A stretch of 11,278 nt of DNA from Armatimonadota bacterium (GCA_016210785.1 JACQTN010000229.1:1-11278); one strand, 5' to 3'; positions 1 through 7,451 are shown, counted from the first letter of the stretch. The notes: generated from the letters alone by a model not told the origin. Translations and numbers: made by a program.

Positions 1-33
1 GCGCTGCTGGCGGCCGGAGGGAGAAACTCATGA
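1..33 (+). CDS. C-terminal end of an upstream gene (partial)
   Basis: Frame 1 is open from the window edge to a TGA at 31-33 and would give a tail ending ALLAAGGRNS. The stop overlaps the next ATG as ATGA. The same arrangement joins 1782 and 9683 to their upstream genes, so translational coupling to a preceding operon gene is plausible. Ten residues are too few to identify a family, and an open frame this short could be chance. The GGAGGGAG at 16-23 inside it is the ribosome site of the following gene. Confidence 0.35.
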   Translation, partial: ALLAAGGRNS

Positions 34-665
34 CCACGCCGGCGACGCCCGTTCCGGGGCCGGCGGACCAGACCCGCAAGTACCTGGTCTACGGCGGCCT
101 CGCGGGGTGTGGGTTCGTCTTGCTTCTGGGCATGCTGGCTACGGCGGCCGTCGTCATCTGGCTCGCGACGCGAGCCCAGCCTTCGCCGACGGCACAGCCC
201 GCTCCCGCGCCGCCGGGAGCCCCGACGCAGCCTGCTGCCCCCACGACTCCCACGCCTTCCCCGCCACCCGCGCCTCCAGTCCCGCCGCAGGACGCGGGTG
301 GCGGGGTGCGGTTCAGCATCGTGTCCATCGGACGCGGCGACGAGCGGGGCAACATGCAGCAGGAGACCGACGTGTTGAGCCCGCAAGACAAGGCGGTGGT
401 CGCCGTGGTCCAGTTCTCGCAGTTCTCGGGCGTGCGGGCGACGCTGGCCCAGATCTGGGCAAAGAAGGAAGGCGCGCAGTTCACGCTGCTGATCCAGCCC
501 AAACCTTTTGCCCTTGATGACAGCCTCTCGGGGCAGTCTCTGCGGCTGTGGATGACGACAGGACGGCAGGGCCTGCCCCCAGGGGAATACGTCTTTGCCA
601 TCGCGCTCGTCGAGCCGGGCGGCAAGCTGGCGCCCAAGGCGGTCCGGCCATTCCGGGTCCAGTGA
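30..665 (+). CDS. Membrane-anchored protein with Pro-rich linker, unknown function
   Basis: The protein has 211 residues and I do not recognise a family. A short N-terminal cytoplasmic stretch (1-18) precedes one hydrophobic helix at about 19-47 containing GFVLLLGMLATAAVVIWLA. A low-complexity Pro/Ala/Thr linker follows (about 51-87). The C-terminal domain (about 92-211) has alternating hydrophobic residues suggesting a small beta-rich fold. The protein is therefore probably a single-pass membrane protein displaying a small domain outside the cytoplasm through an extended linker. The ATG at 30 has a strong GGAGGGAG six bases upstream. The gene may be coupled to an upstream gene by the ATGA overlap and ends 67 bases before the dehydrogenase genes. 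A link to the downstream catabolic genes is not shown. The existence of the gene is well supported; its role is not. Confidence 0.8.
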   Translation: MTTPATPVPGPADQTRKYLVYGGLAGCGFVLLLGMLATAAVVIWLATRAQPSPTAQPAPAPPGAPTQPAAPTTPTPSPPPAPPVPPQDAGGGVRFSIVSIGRGDERGNMQQETDVLSPQDKAVVAVVQFSQFSGVRATLAQIWAKKEGAQFTLLIQPKPFALDDSLSGQSLRLWMTTGRQGLPPGEYVFAIALVEPGGKLAPKAVRPFRVQ

Positions 666-732
666 CCGGGCGGGGCCGGCCGCGCAGGCCGCGTTCTCCA
701 TTCCGTGACGGTGGAGGTGCCGGCGCAACACC

Positions 733-1785
733 GTGACGGTGCGCGCGCTGCCCGATGATCTGCACTCGTTTGCGCGGCAGGTGTTGGTGCGCGTGGGTAT
801 GGCGGACGCCGACGCCGGTGTCATCGCCGACCGCCTCCTCGATGCCAGCCTGCGCGGCGTGGACAGCCACGGCCTGGGACGGCTCCCCCTCTTCGTCAAC
901 CCCATCGCCACGGGTAGTCTCCCGGCCCGCCCGCAGATCACAGTGGTCACCGACGCCATGGCGGTCGCCCTCGTCGACGGCGGGGGCGGCCTGGGGTTTG
1001 TGCCGGCGACGCGCGCCATGCACATGGCCGTGGCGAAGTCGGAGCAATACGGTGTCGGCATGGTGGCGGTGCGCAACACCGGGCACTTCGGCATGGCCGC
1101 CTGCTATCCGCTGCTGGCCGTAGCCGCGCGCAAGGTGGGCGTCGCGTGCTCCAACTCTAACCCGCTGGTGGCCGCGCCGGGCGCACGGGCCCGCACCGTG
1201 GGCAACAACCCGTTCGCCTTCGGCGCGCCCGCCGGAGACCGTCCCGCCGTGGTCCTGGACGTCGCCTGCAGCGTTGCCTCCATGGCGAAGATCCGCGACG
1301 CCCTGGAGCGCGGCGCGCGCATTCCGCTGGACTGGGGCATCGACGCGCACGGCCGGCCCACCGGCGATCCGCGCGCGGTGATCGAAGGCGGTGCGCTGGC
1401 GCCCTTCGGCGGCCACAAGGGCTTTGGCCTGGCGCTGCTGGTGGAGATCCTCACCGGCATCATGACCGGTGGGGCGTTCGGCCTCGACGCCCACGCCGGG
1501 CTCCGGTACGCGGAAGGCGCGGGGCGGGTGGCCCACTGGATGCTGGCCGTGGACGTCACGCGATTTCTGCCCGCGGACGATTTCGCGCGGCGCATGGAAG
1601 CCTGGATCGCCCGGTTGAAAGCGCTGGACACCGTCACGGGGGAAGGGGTGCGCTTCCCGGGCGAGCGGGCGGCCCGCGAGGCGGAAGCGCGCGCTCGGGA
1701 AGGTATTCCGCTGACGGAGGAGGAGGTGACCGGGTTGCGGGACCTGTCGACGCGATACGGCGTGCCGCTCCCCGCGGATCGATGA
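733..1785 (+). CDS. Ldh-family (malate/L-lactate dehydrogenase type) NAD(P)-dependent oxidoreductase
   Basis: The protein has 350 residues, the usual length for this family. It is a cytoplasmic enzyme type that interconverts 2-hydroxy (or imino) acids and 2-oxo acids with NAD(P)H, and is unrelated to classical Rossmann lactate dehydrogenases. Family landmarks appear in order: SHGLGRLP at 45-52, NTGHFG at 115-120 carrying the presumed catalytic His118, NSNPLVAAPG at 141-150, a glycine-rich GNNPFAFGAP at 157-166, LDVACS at 175-180, GGHKGFGLALLVE at 226-238 and a terminal RFPGER at 307-312. The start is a GTG at 733 with GGAGG at 713-717, a rather long spacing of 15 bases. The stop overlaps the next start (ATGA, 1782-1785), so it is co-translated with the D-2-hydroxyacid dehydrogenase. 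Known members act on malate, sulfolactate, ureidoglycolate, 2,3-diketogulonate and piperideine-2-carboxylate; sequence alone does not choose among these. Confidence 0.9.
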   Translation: MTVRALPDDLHSFARQVLVRVGMADADAGVIADRLLDASLRGVDSHGLGRLPLFVNPIATGSLPARPQITVVTDAMAVALVDGGGGLGFVPATRAMHMAVAKSEQYGVGMVAVRNTGHFGMAACYPLLAVAARKVGVACSNSNPLVAAPGARARTVGNNPFAFGAPAGDRPAVVLDVACSVASMAKIRDALERGARIPLDWGIDAHGRPTGDPRAVIEGGALAPFGGHKGFGLALLVEILTGIMTGGAFGLDAHAGLRYAEGAGRVAHWMLAVDVTRFLPADDFARRMEAWIARLKALDTVTGEGVRFPGERAAREAEARAREGIPLTEEEVTGLRDLSTRYGVPLPADR

Positions 1786-2798
1786 GCGGCGGACCGGTCG
1801 TCGTCGCACTGGGCGCCCAGCGCATTCCGGGTCTGGTGGCGCTGCTTCCGCGGGCGCTTCCCGACGCGGACCTCCGCCTCTGCGCCGGGGAGGACGAGGC
1901 CGCGCGCGCGATCCGGAATGCCGAGATTCTCATCGTCTCGGGCGGGAGCGGCGGTGCTGGCGCACTAGTCGCTCTGGCCCCCTGCCTCCGGTGGTTCCAC
2001 ACCACCTCCGCCGGCGTCGATCGTGTGCTCACCCCGGAGGTCCTCGACAGCCCCGCCGTGCTCACCAACTCGCGGGGGTGCTACGGCCGGACGCTGGCCA
2101 CCCACGCGTTTGCCCTCATCTTCGCGCTGTGCCGGCGCCTGCCGCTGGCGTGGGCGCAGCAGGCGGCGCGCCGGTGGGAAGCCCACGACGCAGATGAACT
2201 GGGCGGGCGCACCCTGGCGGTCCTGGGGTTTGGCGGCGTTGGCCGTGAGGTCGCCGCCATGGGGCGGGCCCTGCAGATGCGTGTGGTGGCCGCGGACATC
2301 ACGCCGCCGGGCGAAGAGGCGTCACACCTCCTGGATGCCTTCTTCATGATAGCCGCGGAGGGCGCGGGGACACCGGCCGGGCCCGGAGACCGGGCGCGCA
2401 TGCCGGCCGGGTTTCTGGCGCAGGCCGACTATCTGGTGATCTGCGCGCCGCTCACCGCGCGGACCCGGGGCATGATCGATGAGCCGGCTCTGCGCGCCAT
2501 GCCGCCGGGCGCCTTCCTCATCAACATCTCCCGGGGCCCCATCGTCCGGGAAGAGGCCCTGGTGGCGGCGCTGCGGGAGAACCGGATCGCCGGCGCCGGC
2601 CTCGACGTCTTCGAGCAGGAGCCGCTGCCAGCCGAACACCCCCTGTGGACGCTGCCCAACGCTATCATCACACCCCACATGGCCTGGCGGTCTCCCCACA
2701 TCGCCGCCCGACTCGCATCCCTCATCGGGGAGAATTTCCGGCGCTACCGCAGCGGCGAGCCGCTGCTGAACATTGTGGACAAGCACCGCGGGTTCTGA
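1782..2798 (+). CDS. D-2-hydroxyacid dehydrogenase (NAD-binding)
   Basis: The protein has 338 residues and belongs to the D-isomer-specific 2-hydroxyacid dehydrogenase family, cytoplasmic enzymes that reduce 2-oxo acids to D-2-hydroxy acids or the reverse. The Rossmann nucleotide-binding motif VLGFGGVG is at 147-154. The substrate/catalytic set is complete: Arg251 in NISRG, Glu280 in LDVFEQEP and His299 in TPHMA. The substrate loop contains TTSAGVDR at 74-81. Between the second Rossmann strand and ADYLVI (residues about 181-210) lies a segment richer in Gly/Pro than usual, possibly a small insertion. No clear SD precedes the ATG, and the four-base overlap with the upstream gene points to translational coupling. 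Together the pair could invert the configuration of a hydroxy acid through the keto acid, which is inference. Glyoxylate/hydroxypyruvate reductase and D-lactate-type activities are alternatives. Confidence 0.92.
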   Translation: MSGGPVVVALGAQRIPGLVALLPRALPDADLRLCAGEDEAARAIRNAEILIVSGGSGGAGALVALAPCLRWFHTTSAGVDRVLTPEVLDSPAVLTNSRGCYGRTLATHAFALIFALCRRLPLAWAQQAARRWEAHDADELGGRTLAVLGFGGVGREVAAMGRALQMRVVAADITPPGEEASHLLDAFFMIAAEGAGTPAGPGDRARMPAGFLAQADYLVICAPLTARTRGMIDEPALRAMPPGAFLINISRGPIVREEALVAALRENRIAGAGLDVFEQEPLPAEHPLWTLPNAIITPHMAWRSPHIAARLASLIGENFRRYRSGEPLLNIVDKHRGF

Positions 2799-2857
2799 GA
2801 CGCCAGGGAAACCTTCGCCGCGTGCCGAACTGCTGCATCGTAGCGCCAAGGCAGTCC

Positions 2858-2864
2858 GAGGAGG
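2858..2864 (+). promoter_or_regulatory. Shine-Dalgarno site fixing the start of the COG2309 gene
   Basis: GAGGAGG lies seven bases before the GTG at 2872. The frame is open further upstream to an ATG at 2773, but that start lies inside the preceding gene, has no comparable ribosome site, and would add 33 residues of unconserved-looking sequence. The GTG is therefore the better start. Confidence 0.75.
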
Positions 2865-2871
2865 TTGGATC

Positions 2872-3891
2872 GTGTGGCTCAAGGTGATTGATCCCCAGGT
2901 GACCCGGGTGTTTGAGCGGATTGTCCACACCCAGATCGGCCTCAAGCAGGGGGAGCAGGTCCTCATCGTCGCCGACCCCGCCGCGGAGGAAGAGAAGCTC
3001 GCGGCCCTCACGTCGGCCATCAGCGCGGCGGGCGGCATCTTCACCATCATCGTCCAGCCCAACGTGGGCTGGAAGCCCAATGACCCGTACGCCCTGACCG
3101 ACCCGTGCCAGCTCGCCTACGTGGGCGCCGACGTGGTCATCGCCGCCACCATGTCCAGCAGCTCGTCGCTGTACGGCCGGCCGCAGGCCTACCGCGACCT
3201 GATGTCCCGCAAAGAGAAGGTGCGGATGTTCAGCATGGTGGAGCGGCCCTTCGAGATCATCGTGGCCGACACCGCGGACTACCACGAGATCAAGCGCAAC
3301 AACGAGCGCCTGAAGGAGCTGTTCAAGAAGGGGCACAGGGTGCGCATCACCAACCGCGCCGGCACCGACTTCGTGGGCAGCGCCGACGACATCGAGTACG
3401 ACAAGCTGTGGGGCCACCTCTCCCACGAGGGGTTCGCCCTGCAGCCCGGCGACTTCGGCGCCGCGCCAGACGGGGAGACCCACATCCCGCCGCCGCCGGA
3501 GAGCATGGAGGGCCTGCTGGTGGTGGACGGGCCCGTGGCCAACATCTGCGACGTGCGCCCGGACGAGCCCATCCGCCTCGCGGTGAAGAAGGGACGGATC
3601 CTCAAGATCGAGGGCGGCCGCGACGCCGCCAAGCTGGACAAGCTGGTGCACGACCTGGAGCAGGACTACGTGGCGGAGATCGGCCTGGGCACCAATCCCG
3701 CGTGGGTGGTGAGCCGGTCGCTGCACGGGGTCAAAAAGGGACTGGGCAACACCCACGTGGCCTACGGCGGGTGGTGGGGCTTCCAGCCCAAGATCCCCTA
3801 CAAGGTGCACGGCGACATGGTGATGTACGAGGGGACGCTGGAGATCGACGGCAAGGTGGTGATGGCCGGCGGGAAGCTGTTCCTGGATTAG
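2872..3891 (+). CDS. COG2309 metalloprotein (aminopeptidase T / NicX-like)
   Basis: From the GTG at 2872 the protein has 339 residues. The layout resembles the M29/COG2309 group, which includes aminopeptidase T and the iron-dependent 2,5-dihydroxypyridine dioxygenase NicX. The N-terminal alpha/beta half has GLKQGEQVLIVAD (23-35) and GADVVI (85-90). The C-terminal half carries candidate metal ligands: Glu202 in PDGETHIPPP, Glu269 in EIGLGTNP, His295 in GNTHVAYGG, and His313 and Asp315 in VHGDMVM. It is cytoplasmic, with no signal peptide. It sits 73 bases after the dehydrogenase pair and 40 bases before the binding-protein gene, so it is probably in the same transcript. It could cleave peptides brought in by the transporter, or act on a ring compound as NicX does. 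Family placement is fairly firm; peptidase versus dioxygenase is undecided. Confidence 0.8.
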   Translation: MWLKVIDPQVTRVFERIVHTQIGLKQGEQVLIVADPAAEEEKLAALTSAISAAGGIFTIIVQPNVGWKPNDPYALTDPCQLAYVGADVVIAATMSSSSSLYGRPQAYRDLMSRKEKVRMFSMVERPFEIIVADTADYHEIKRNNERLKELFKKGHRVRITNRAGTDFVGSADDIEYDKLWGHLSHEGFALQPGDFGAAPDGETHIPPPPESMEGLLVVDGPVANICDVRPDEPIRLAVKKGRILKIEGGRDAAKLDKLVHDLEQDYVAEIGLGTNPAWVVSRSLHGVKKGLGNTHVAYGGWWGFQPKIPYKVHGDMVMYEGTLEIDGKVVMAGGKLFLD

Positions 3892-3931
3892 ACGTCCGCG
3901 CGCGACGAATCCCGGTCAAGGAGGGAGAAGC

Positions 3932-5446
3932 ATGAGGAGGCTCGCCGCACTCCTGGCACTGGTGATGGTCCTGGCCGTGCTCGGCATCAGCCGGCCCGGG
4001 TGGAGCCAGAGCGCCACCGAGTTCAGGTTCGCCACCAACGAGGACATGGTCAACCTCGATCCGGCGCAGCTGAGCATCGCCGGGGACCGGCTGATCGCGG
4101 AGAACATCTACAATGGTCTGCTGCGGTTCAAGCCGGGCACCACGGAGGTCCTGCCGGACCTGGCGGAGGACTTCACCGTCTCCCCGGACGGGAAGACCTG
4201 GGCCTTCAAGATCCGGCGCGGCGTCCAGTTCCACCGCGGATTCGGCGAGCTGACCTCGCGGGACGTGAAGTTCACCATCGAGCGCCACCTGGACCCGGCC
4301 ACGCGCTCCCGGGAGCGGCTGCAGTTCGTCCTGGTGGACCGGATCGAGACCCCCGATCCCTACACCGTCCGCTTCGTGCTCAAAGAGCCATCCGCGACCT
4401 TTGCGGGCACGCTGGCCTGGCACTCCGGGTTCGTCATGAGCGAGCGCGCCACCCGGGCGCTGGGCAAGGACATCGCCTTCAAGGCGGTGGGCACCGGCCC
4501 ATTCATGATGGAGTCCTGGATCCCGGGCGAGAAGATCGTCCTGGTGGGGAACGAGAACTTCTTCCGCGGCCGGCCGGCGTTCCGCCAGATCACCTTCCGC
4601 GTCATCCAGGAAGACCTGGTCGCCATCTACGCGCTGCTGAAGGGCGAGATCGACGCGGTGGCGGTGCGGCAGATCGGCGGGTACCGCGCGGTGAGCCGCT
4701 TCCAGACCAAGCTCAAGCTGTTCAAGGCCCCGGGCGGCTGGCAGTACTGGGGCTACGTGCAGACCAAGAAGGCGCCCACCAGCGACCAGCGCGTGCGCGA
4801 GGCGATCGGGCACGCCGTCAACATCGAGAAGATGAGCGAGTCGATGGGCGGTTTCGTCGATTCCAACCCTTCCTTCTTCAACCCGCTGATCCTGGGGTGG
4901 ACCAAGAACGTGGGCGCGTACCGGCACGACCCGCGCCGGGCCAGGATGCTCTTCGAGCAGGCCGCGGCCAGCCAGCGGATCAAGATCATCTACAGCAAGG
5001 CGCACCTTTATGAAGAGTACGCGCTGATGCTGAAGGACCAGCTCTCCCCCTACGTGGGCGTGGACGTGGAGCTGATCGACCGGGCGCTGTTTGGGCGGAA
5101 GATGGCGGAGGGCGACTGGAACATCGGCGTGTGGGCGGTGACCCGCCTGGAGGCGGACCAGTACCTGTCGCCTTTCCTGCACTCCCGCGGGCCGGTCAAC
5201 TACTCCAAGTACACCAACCCCGAGATGGACCGGCTGATCGAAGCGGCGCGCAAGGAGATGAACACCGAGCGCCGCAAGCAGCTCCACGTGGACATCCAGA
5301 AGCTGGTGGCCAAGGACCTGCCCATCGTCGCCATGGGCACGATGCAGTCCATCGTGGCGGCGCGGCCGGAGGTGTTCGGCATCCAGCCGCACACCTACGT
5401 AGGGCTGATCAATCTGTACACCGCGAGGATCGGGGCGGCCAAGTAA
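3932..5446 (+). CDS. ABC transporter substrate-binding protein, dipeptide/oligopeptide type (SBP_bac_5)
   Basis: The protein has 504 residues. An N-terminal signal peptide (about 1-27: MRR, then a hydrophobic core LAALLALVMVLAVLGI and a cleavable stretch ending near WSQS) has no lipobox Cys, implying a free periplasmic protein. The mature part follows the extracytoplasmic solute-binding family 5 pattern: NLDPAQ (41-46), LPDLAEDFTVSPDGKTWAFK (74-93), IRRGVQFHRG (94-103), DVKFTIERHLDP, GTGPFMMESW and a later TNPEMDRLIEAARKE segment. Its job is to capture a ligand and pass it to the two permeases downstream. Family members bind peptides but also nickel, sugars, opines and other small solutes, so the name does not fix the ligand. 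AAGGAGGG at 3918-3925 gives a strong start. A 168-base gap with a large hairpin separates it from the first permease, which may favour excess binding protein. Confidence 0.95.
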   Translation: MRRLAALLALVMVLAVLGISRPGWSQSATEFRFATNEDMVNLDPAQLSIAGDRLIAENIYNGLLRFKPGTTEVLPDLAEDFTVSPDGKTWAFKIRRGVQFHRGFGELTSRDVKFTIERHLDPATRSRERLQFVLVDRIETPDPYTVRFVLKEPSATFAGTLAWHSGFVMSERATRALGKDIAFKAVGTGPFMMESWIPGEKIVLVGNENFFRGRPAFRQITFRVIQEDLVAIYALLKGEIDAVAVRQIGGYRAVSRFQTKLKLFKAPGGWQYWGYVQTKKAPTSDQRVREAIGHAVNIEKMSESMGGFVDSNPSFFNPLILGWTKNVGAYRHDPRRARMLFEQAAASQRIKIIYSKAHLYEEYALMLKDQLSPYVGVDVELIDRALFGRKMAEGDWNIGVWAVTRLEADQYLSPFLHSRGPVNYSKYTNPEMDRLIEAARKEMNTERRKQLHVDIQKLVAKDLPIVAMGTMQSIVAARPEVFGIQPHTYVGLINLYTARIGAAK

Positions 5447-5476
5447 GGCGCCGTCGGTCTCGGATCGAGGTACTCG

Positions 5477-5510
5477 GGCCCCGCGAGACGGAGGAGCGTC
5501 TCGCGGGGCC
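5477..5510 (+). terminator. Perfect 14-bp GC-rich hairpin between binding protein and permease
   Basis: GGCCCCGCGAGACG (5477-5490) pairs exactly with CGTCTCGCGGGGCC (5497-5510) around a GAGGAG loop. It starts 30 bases after the binding-protein stop. No T-run follows (ACCTCCATTC), so it is not a textbook intrinsic terminator. It may be an attenuator or a 3'-end stabiliser that raises binding-protein expression above permease expression, as is known for other importer operons. GGAGG at 5490-5494, in the loop and its closing base, could also pair with CCTCC at 5512-5516. Confidence 0.65.
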
Positions 5511-5531
5511 ACCTCCATTCAGGCACGCACA

Positions 5532-5582
5532 CCGTTCATGCCGGGTGCCGGCATCCGTTCATGCTGAGCCCGCCGAAGCATG
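5532..5582. repeat. Dispersed-type palindromic repeat with duplicated CCGTTCATGC
   Basis: CCGTTCATGC occurs at 5532-5541 and again at 5555-5564. Two hairpins are visible: ATGCCGG/CCGGCAT (5538-5544 with 5548-5554, loop GTG) and CATGCT/AGCATG (5560-5565 with 5577-5582). The second half resembles the widespread intergenic repeat built around GTTCATGCTGAGC-N-CGAAGCATG, which when read as protein gives PFxLSxxKH-like peptides. I recognise the pattern from memory; copy number in this genome is unknown. Confidence 0.6.
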
Positions 5583-5601
5583 CAGGGTCCCGTGAGCGGG
5601 A

Positions 5602-5608
5602 GAGGTGA
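5602..5608 (+). promoter_or_regulatory. Shine-Dalgarno site of the first permease, facing an ATC
   Basis: GAGGTGA is an extended match to the anti-SD and lies six bases before ATC at 5615, exactly where permease homology wants its initiator. The TGA at 5606-5608, inside this site, is the in-frame stop that bars any longer frame. Confidence 0.65.
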
Positions 5609-5614
5609 CGCGCC

Positions 5615-6556
5615 ATCCGAGCCTATGTCGTCAGGCGGCTCATCAGCTCCATCGCCACCCTCCTGATCATCTTCACGCTGGCGTTCGCGGTCATCCGCCT
5701 GGTCCCCGGCGACCCGGTGGAGATCTGGCTGGGCGACTACGGGACGCCCCAACTGATCCGCGAGGTCCGCGCGCAGATGGGTCTTGACAGGCCCATCTGG
5801 GAGCAGTACGCGCGCTTTGTCAGCCAGATCAGCTCCGGACAGCTCGGCCGCTCCCTTCGCACGAACCGGCCGGTGCTGGGCGAGCTCCGCCTCCAGTACC
5901 CATACACGATCCAGCTCACCGCCGCCAGCGTTGTCATCTCCTCAAGCCTCGGCCTGGCCGTCGGCATCCTGGCTGCCATCCGGCACAACTCCATGTTTGA
6001 CCTGCTGGCCATGGCCACAGCCATGTTCTGGATCTCGGTCCCAGCCTTCTGGCTGGGGCTGATCCTGCTCATCTTCTTCGCCGCCACGCTGGGCTGGTTC
6101 CCCATCGCCGGCGCAGGCAATCCGGCGCAACCGCTGAGCCTGGCCTACTACCTGGTCCTGCCCGCCCTCACCCTGGGCGCCCGCGGCACGGCCGTGGTGG
6201 CCCGCATGACCCGCTCCGCGATGATCGACGTCCTGAGCGAAGACTACGTGCGCACGGCGCGGGCGAAGGGACTCGCGGAGCGGCTGGTGATGTGGCGGCA
6301 CGCGCTGCGCAATGCGCTGGCGCCGATCCTGAGCATCATCGGCATCGAGCTGGTGGCGCTCATGGGCGGCGCCGTGGTCATCGAAACGGTCTTCAGCCGG
6401 CCGGGCGTGGGGCGGCTGCTGGTGAACGCCGTGTCGGCGCGGGACTACCCGATGGTCCAGGGGACCATCTTCTTCTTCGCCGCCGCCGTGATCGCCATCA
6501 ACTTCCTGACCGACCTGGCCTACGCGCTGGTCGATCCGAGGATCCGCTATGCGTGA
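5615..6556 (+). CDS. ABC transporter permease, DppB type (apparent ATC start)
   Basis: Read from 5615 this gives 313 residues, normal for DppB-like inner-membrane permeases. The N-terminus (I/M)RAYVVRRLISS leads into the first helix (about 9-29) and RLVPGDPVEIWLG, then MGLDRPIWEQYARF, all typical of the family. The ATPase-contact EAA loop is at about 209-238 (EDYVRTARAKGL, then WRHALRNALAPIL), and the C-terminus is LVDPRIRYA. Between the in-frame TGA (5606-5608) and 5717 there is no ATG, GTG or TTG. The GTG at 5717 falls inside the conserved PGDPV motif and would delete the first transmembrane helix, so it is not a credible start. A well-spaced GAGGTGA points to ATC at 5615, one base from ATG. 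Either a rare ATC start, a point mutation or a sequence error is possible. The gene overlaps the second permease by eight bases. Confidence 0.88.
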   Translation: MRAYVVRRLISSIATLLIIFTLAFAVIRLVPGDPVEIWLGDYGTPQLIREVRAQMGLDRPIWEQYARFVSQISSGQLGRSLRTNRPVLGELRLQYPYTIQLTAASVVISSSLGLAVGILAAIRHNSMFDLLAMATAMFWISVPAFWLGLILLIFFAATLGWFPIAGAGNPAQPLSLAYYLVLPALTLGARGTAVVARMTRSAMIDVLSEDYVRTARAKGLAERLVMWRHALRNALAPILSIIGIELVALMGGAVVIETVFSRPGVGRLLVNAVSARDYPMVQGTIFFFAAAVIAINFLTDLAYALVDPRIRYA

Positions 6557-7451
6557 GCAGTCAGCCCCGGCCGCCGGCGCGCCCCCCGCGGTGGACAGGG
6601 GAGAAACCGTCCTCTCCCGCCGGCCGTCCTTCTGGCGGCGCCTGCGCCGCAGTCGGCTGGCCGCGGGCGGCCTGGTGGTCGTGACGCTGGTGGTGCTCAC
6701 GGCCCTGTTCGCGCCCTGGCTGAGCCCCTTCGACCCCTTCAAGCACGACACCACGCGGCTGCTGGAACCGCCCGCGCGGCCGCGCATCTTCGGCACCGAC
6801 CAGTACGGGCGCGACGTCTTCAGCCGGGTGGTGTGGGGCAGCCGCTTCTCCCTCCAGGTGGGCGCCTCGGCGCTGGTCCTGGGCGGGGTCTTCGGCATCC
6901 TGATCGGGCTCGTGTCGGGCTACTTCGGCCGGGCGGTGGACCACATCCTGTCGCGCGTGATCGACACCACCATGTCCTTCCCCAGCATCATCGTGGCGAT
7001 CGCCATCGTGGGCGTCCTGCGTGGGGGCACCCAGAGCATCATCATCGCGCTGGGGTTCGCCATCATGCCGCGCTTCGCCCGGGTGGTGCGCAGCCAGGTG
7101 CTGACCCTGAAGGTGCGCGACTACGTGGACGCGGCGCGGGCGGTGGGGGCCGGCCATTTGCGCATCCTGGCCAGGCATCTCCTCCCCAACTCCCTCAGCC
7201 CCATCATCGTCCTGGCCACCCTCTACCTGCCCTATGCGATCCTGGTGGAGTCCAGCCTGAGTTTCCTGGGGATCGGGGTCTCGCCCGACACGCCCACGTG
7301 GGGGCGCATCATCGCCGACGGGCGGGAGTACCTCCAGGTTGCGCCGTGGGTCTCCACGCTGCCGGGAATCGCCATCACGCTGACGTCGATCGGGTTCAAC
7401 CTGCTGGGGGACGGGCTGAGAGATATCCTTGACCCGCGGCTGCGCGTATAG
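6549..7451 (+). CDS. ABC transporter permease, DppC type
   Basis: The protein has 300 residues and is the second inner-membrane permease of the dipeptide-type importer. It has a variable cytoplasmic N-terminus (1-38), a first helix at about 39-57 (AAGGLVVVTLVVLTALFAPWL), the family hallmark FGTDQYGRDVFSRVVWGSR at 81-99, four to five further helices and an EAA loop at about 190-218 (RDYVDAARAVGAG, then ARHLLPNSLSPII). It closes with LLGDGLRDILDPRLR, the usual DppC ending. GAGGA at 6538-6542 lies inside the preceding gene, six bases before the ATG, and the two genes overlap by eight bases, so they are translated together. ATPase genes (DppD/DppF type), which usually follow, are absent; a toxin-antitoxin module begins 104 bases later. 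Confidence 0.95.
   Translation: MREQSAPAAGAPPAVDRGETVLSRRPSFWRRLRRSRLAAGGLVVVTLVVLTALFAPWLSPFDPFKHDTTRLLEPPARPRIFGTDQYGRDVFSRVVWGSRFSLQVGASALVLGGVFGILIGLVSGYFGRAVDHILSRVIDTTMSFPSIIVAIAIVGVLRGGTQSIIIALGFAIMPRFARVVRSQVLTLKVRDYVDAARAVGAGHLRILARHLLPNSLSPIIVLATLYLPYAILVESSLSFLGIGVSPDTPTWGRIIADGREYLQVAPWVSTLPGIAITLTSIGFNLLGDGLRDILDPRLRV

Noticed and set aside
481..1809. 442-codon minus-strand frame opposite the Ldh-type gene
   Set aside because: Shadow of GC-rich coding; Arg/His-rich without motifs.
5477..5510. Classical rho-independent terminator
   Set aside because: The stem is perfect, but no T-run follows, and the permeases downstream need transcription; kept as attenuator or stabiliser.
3731..5518. 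595-codon open frame on the minus strand opposite the binding protein
   Set aside because: It mirrors the codon-position GC bias of a clear coding gene on the other strand, has low-complexity Arg/His/Val-rich content and no recognisable domain.
5605..5787. GTG at 5605 as the true permease start with a frameshift
   Set aside because: It is in another frame and the permease frame reads cleanly as homologous sequence right from 5615, so no shift is needed; a changed start codon is simpler.
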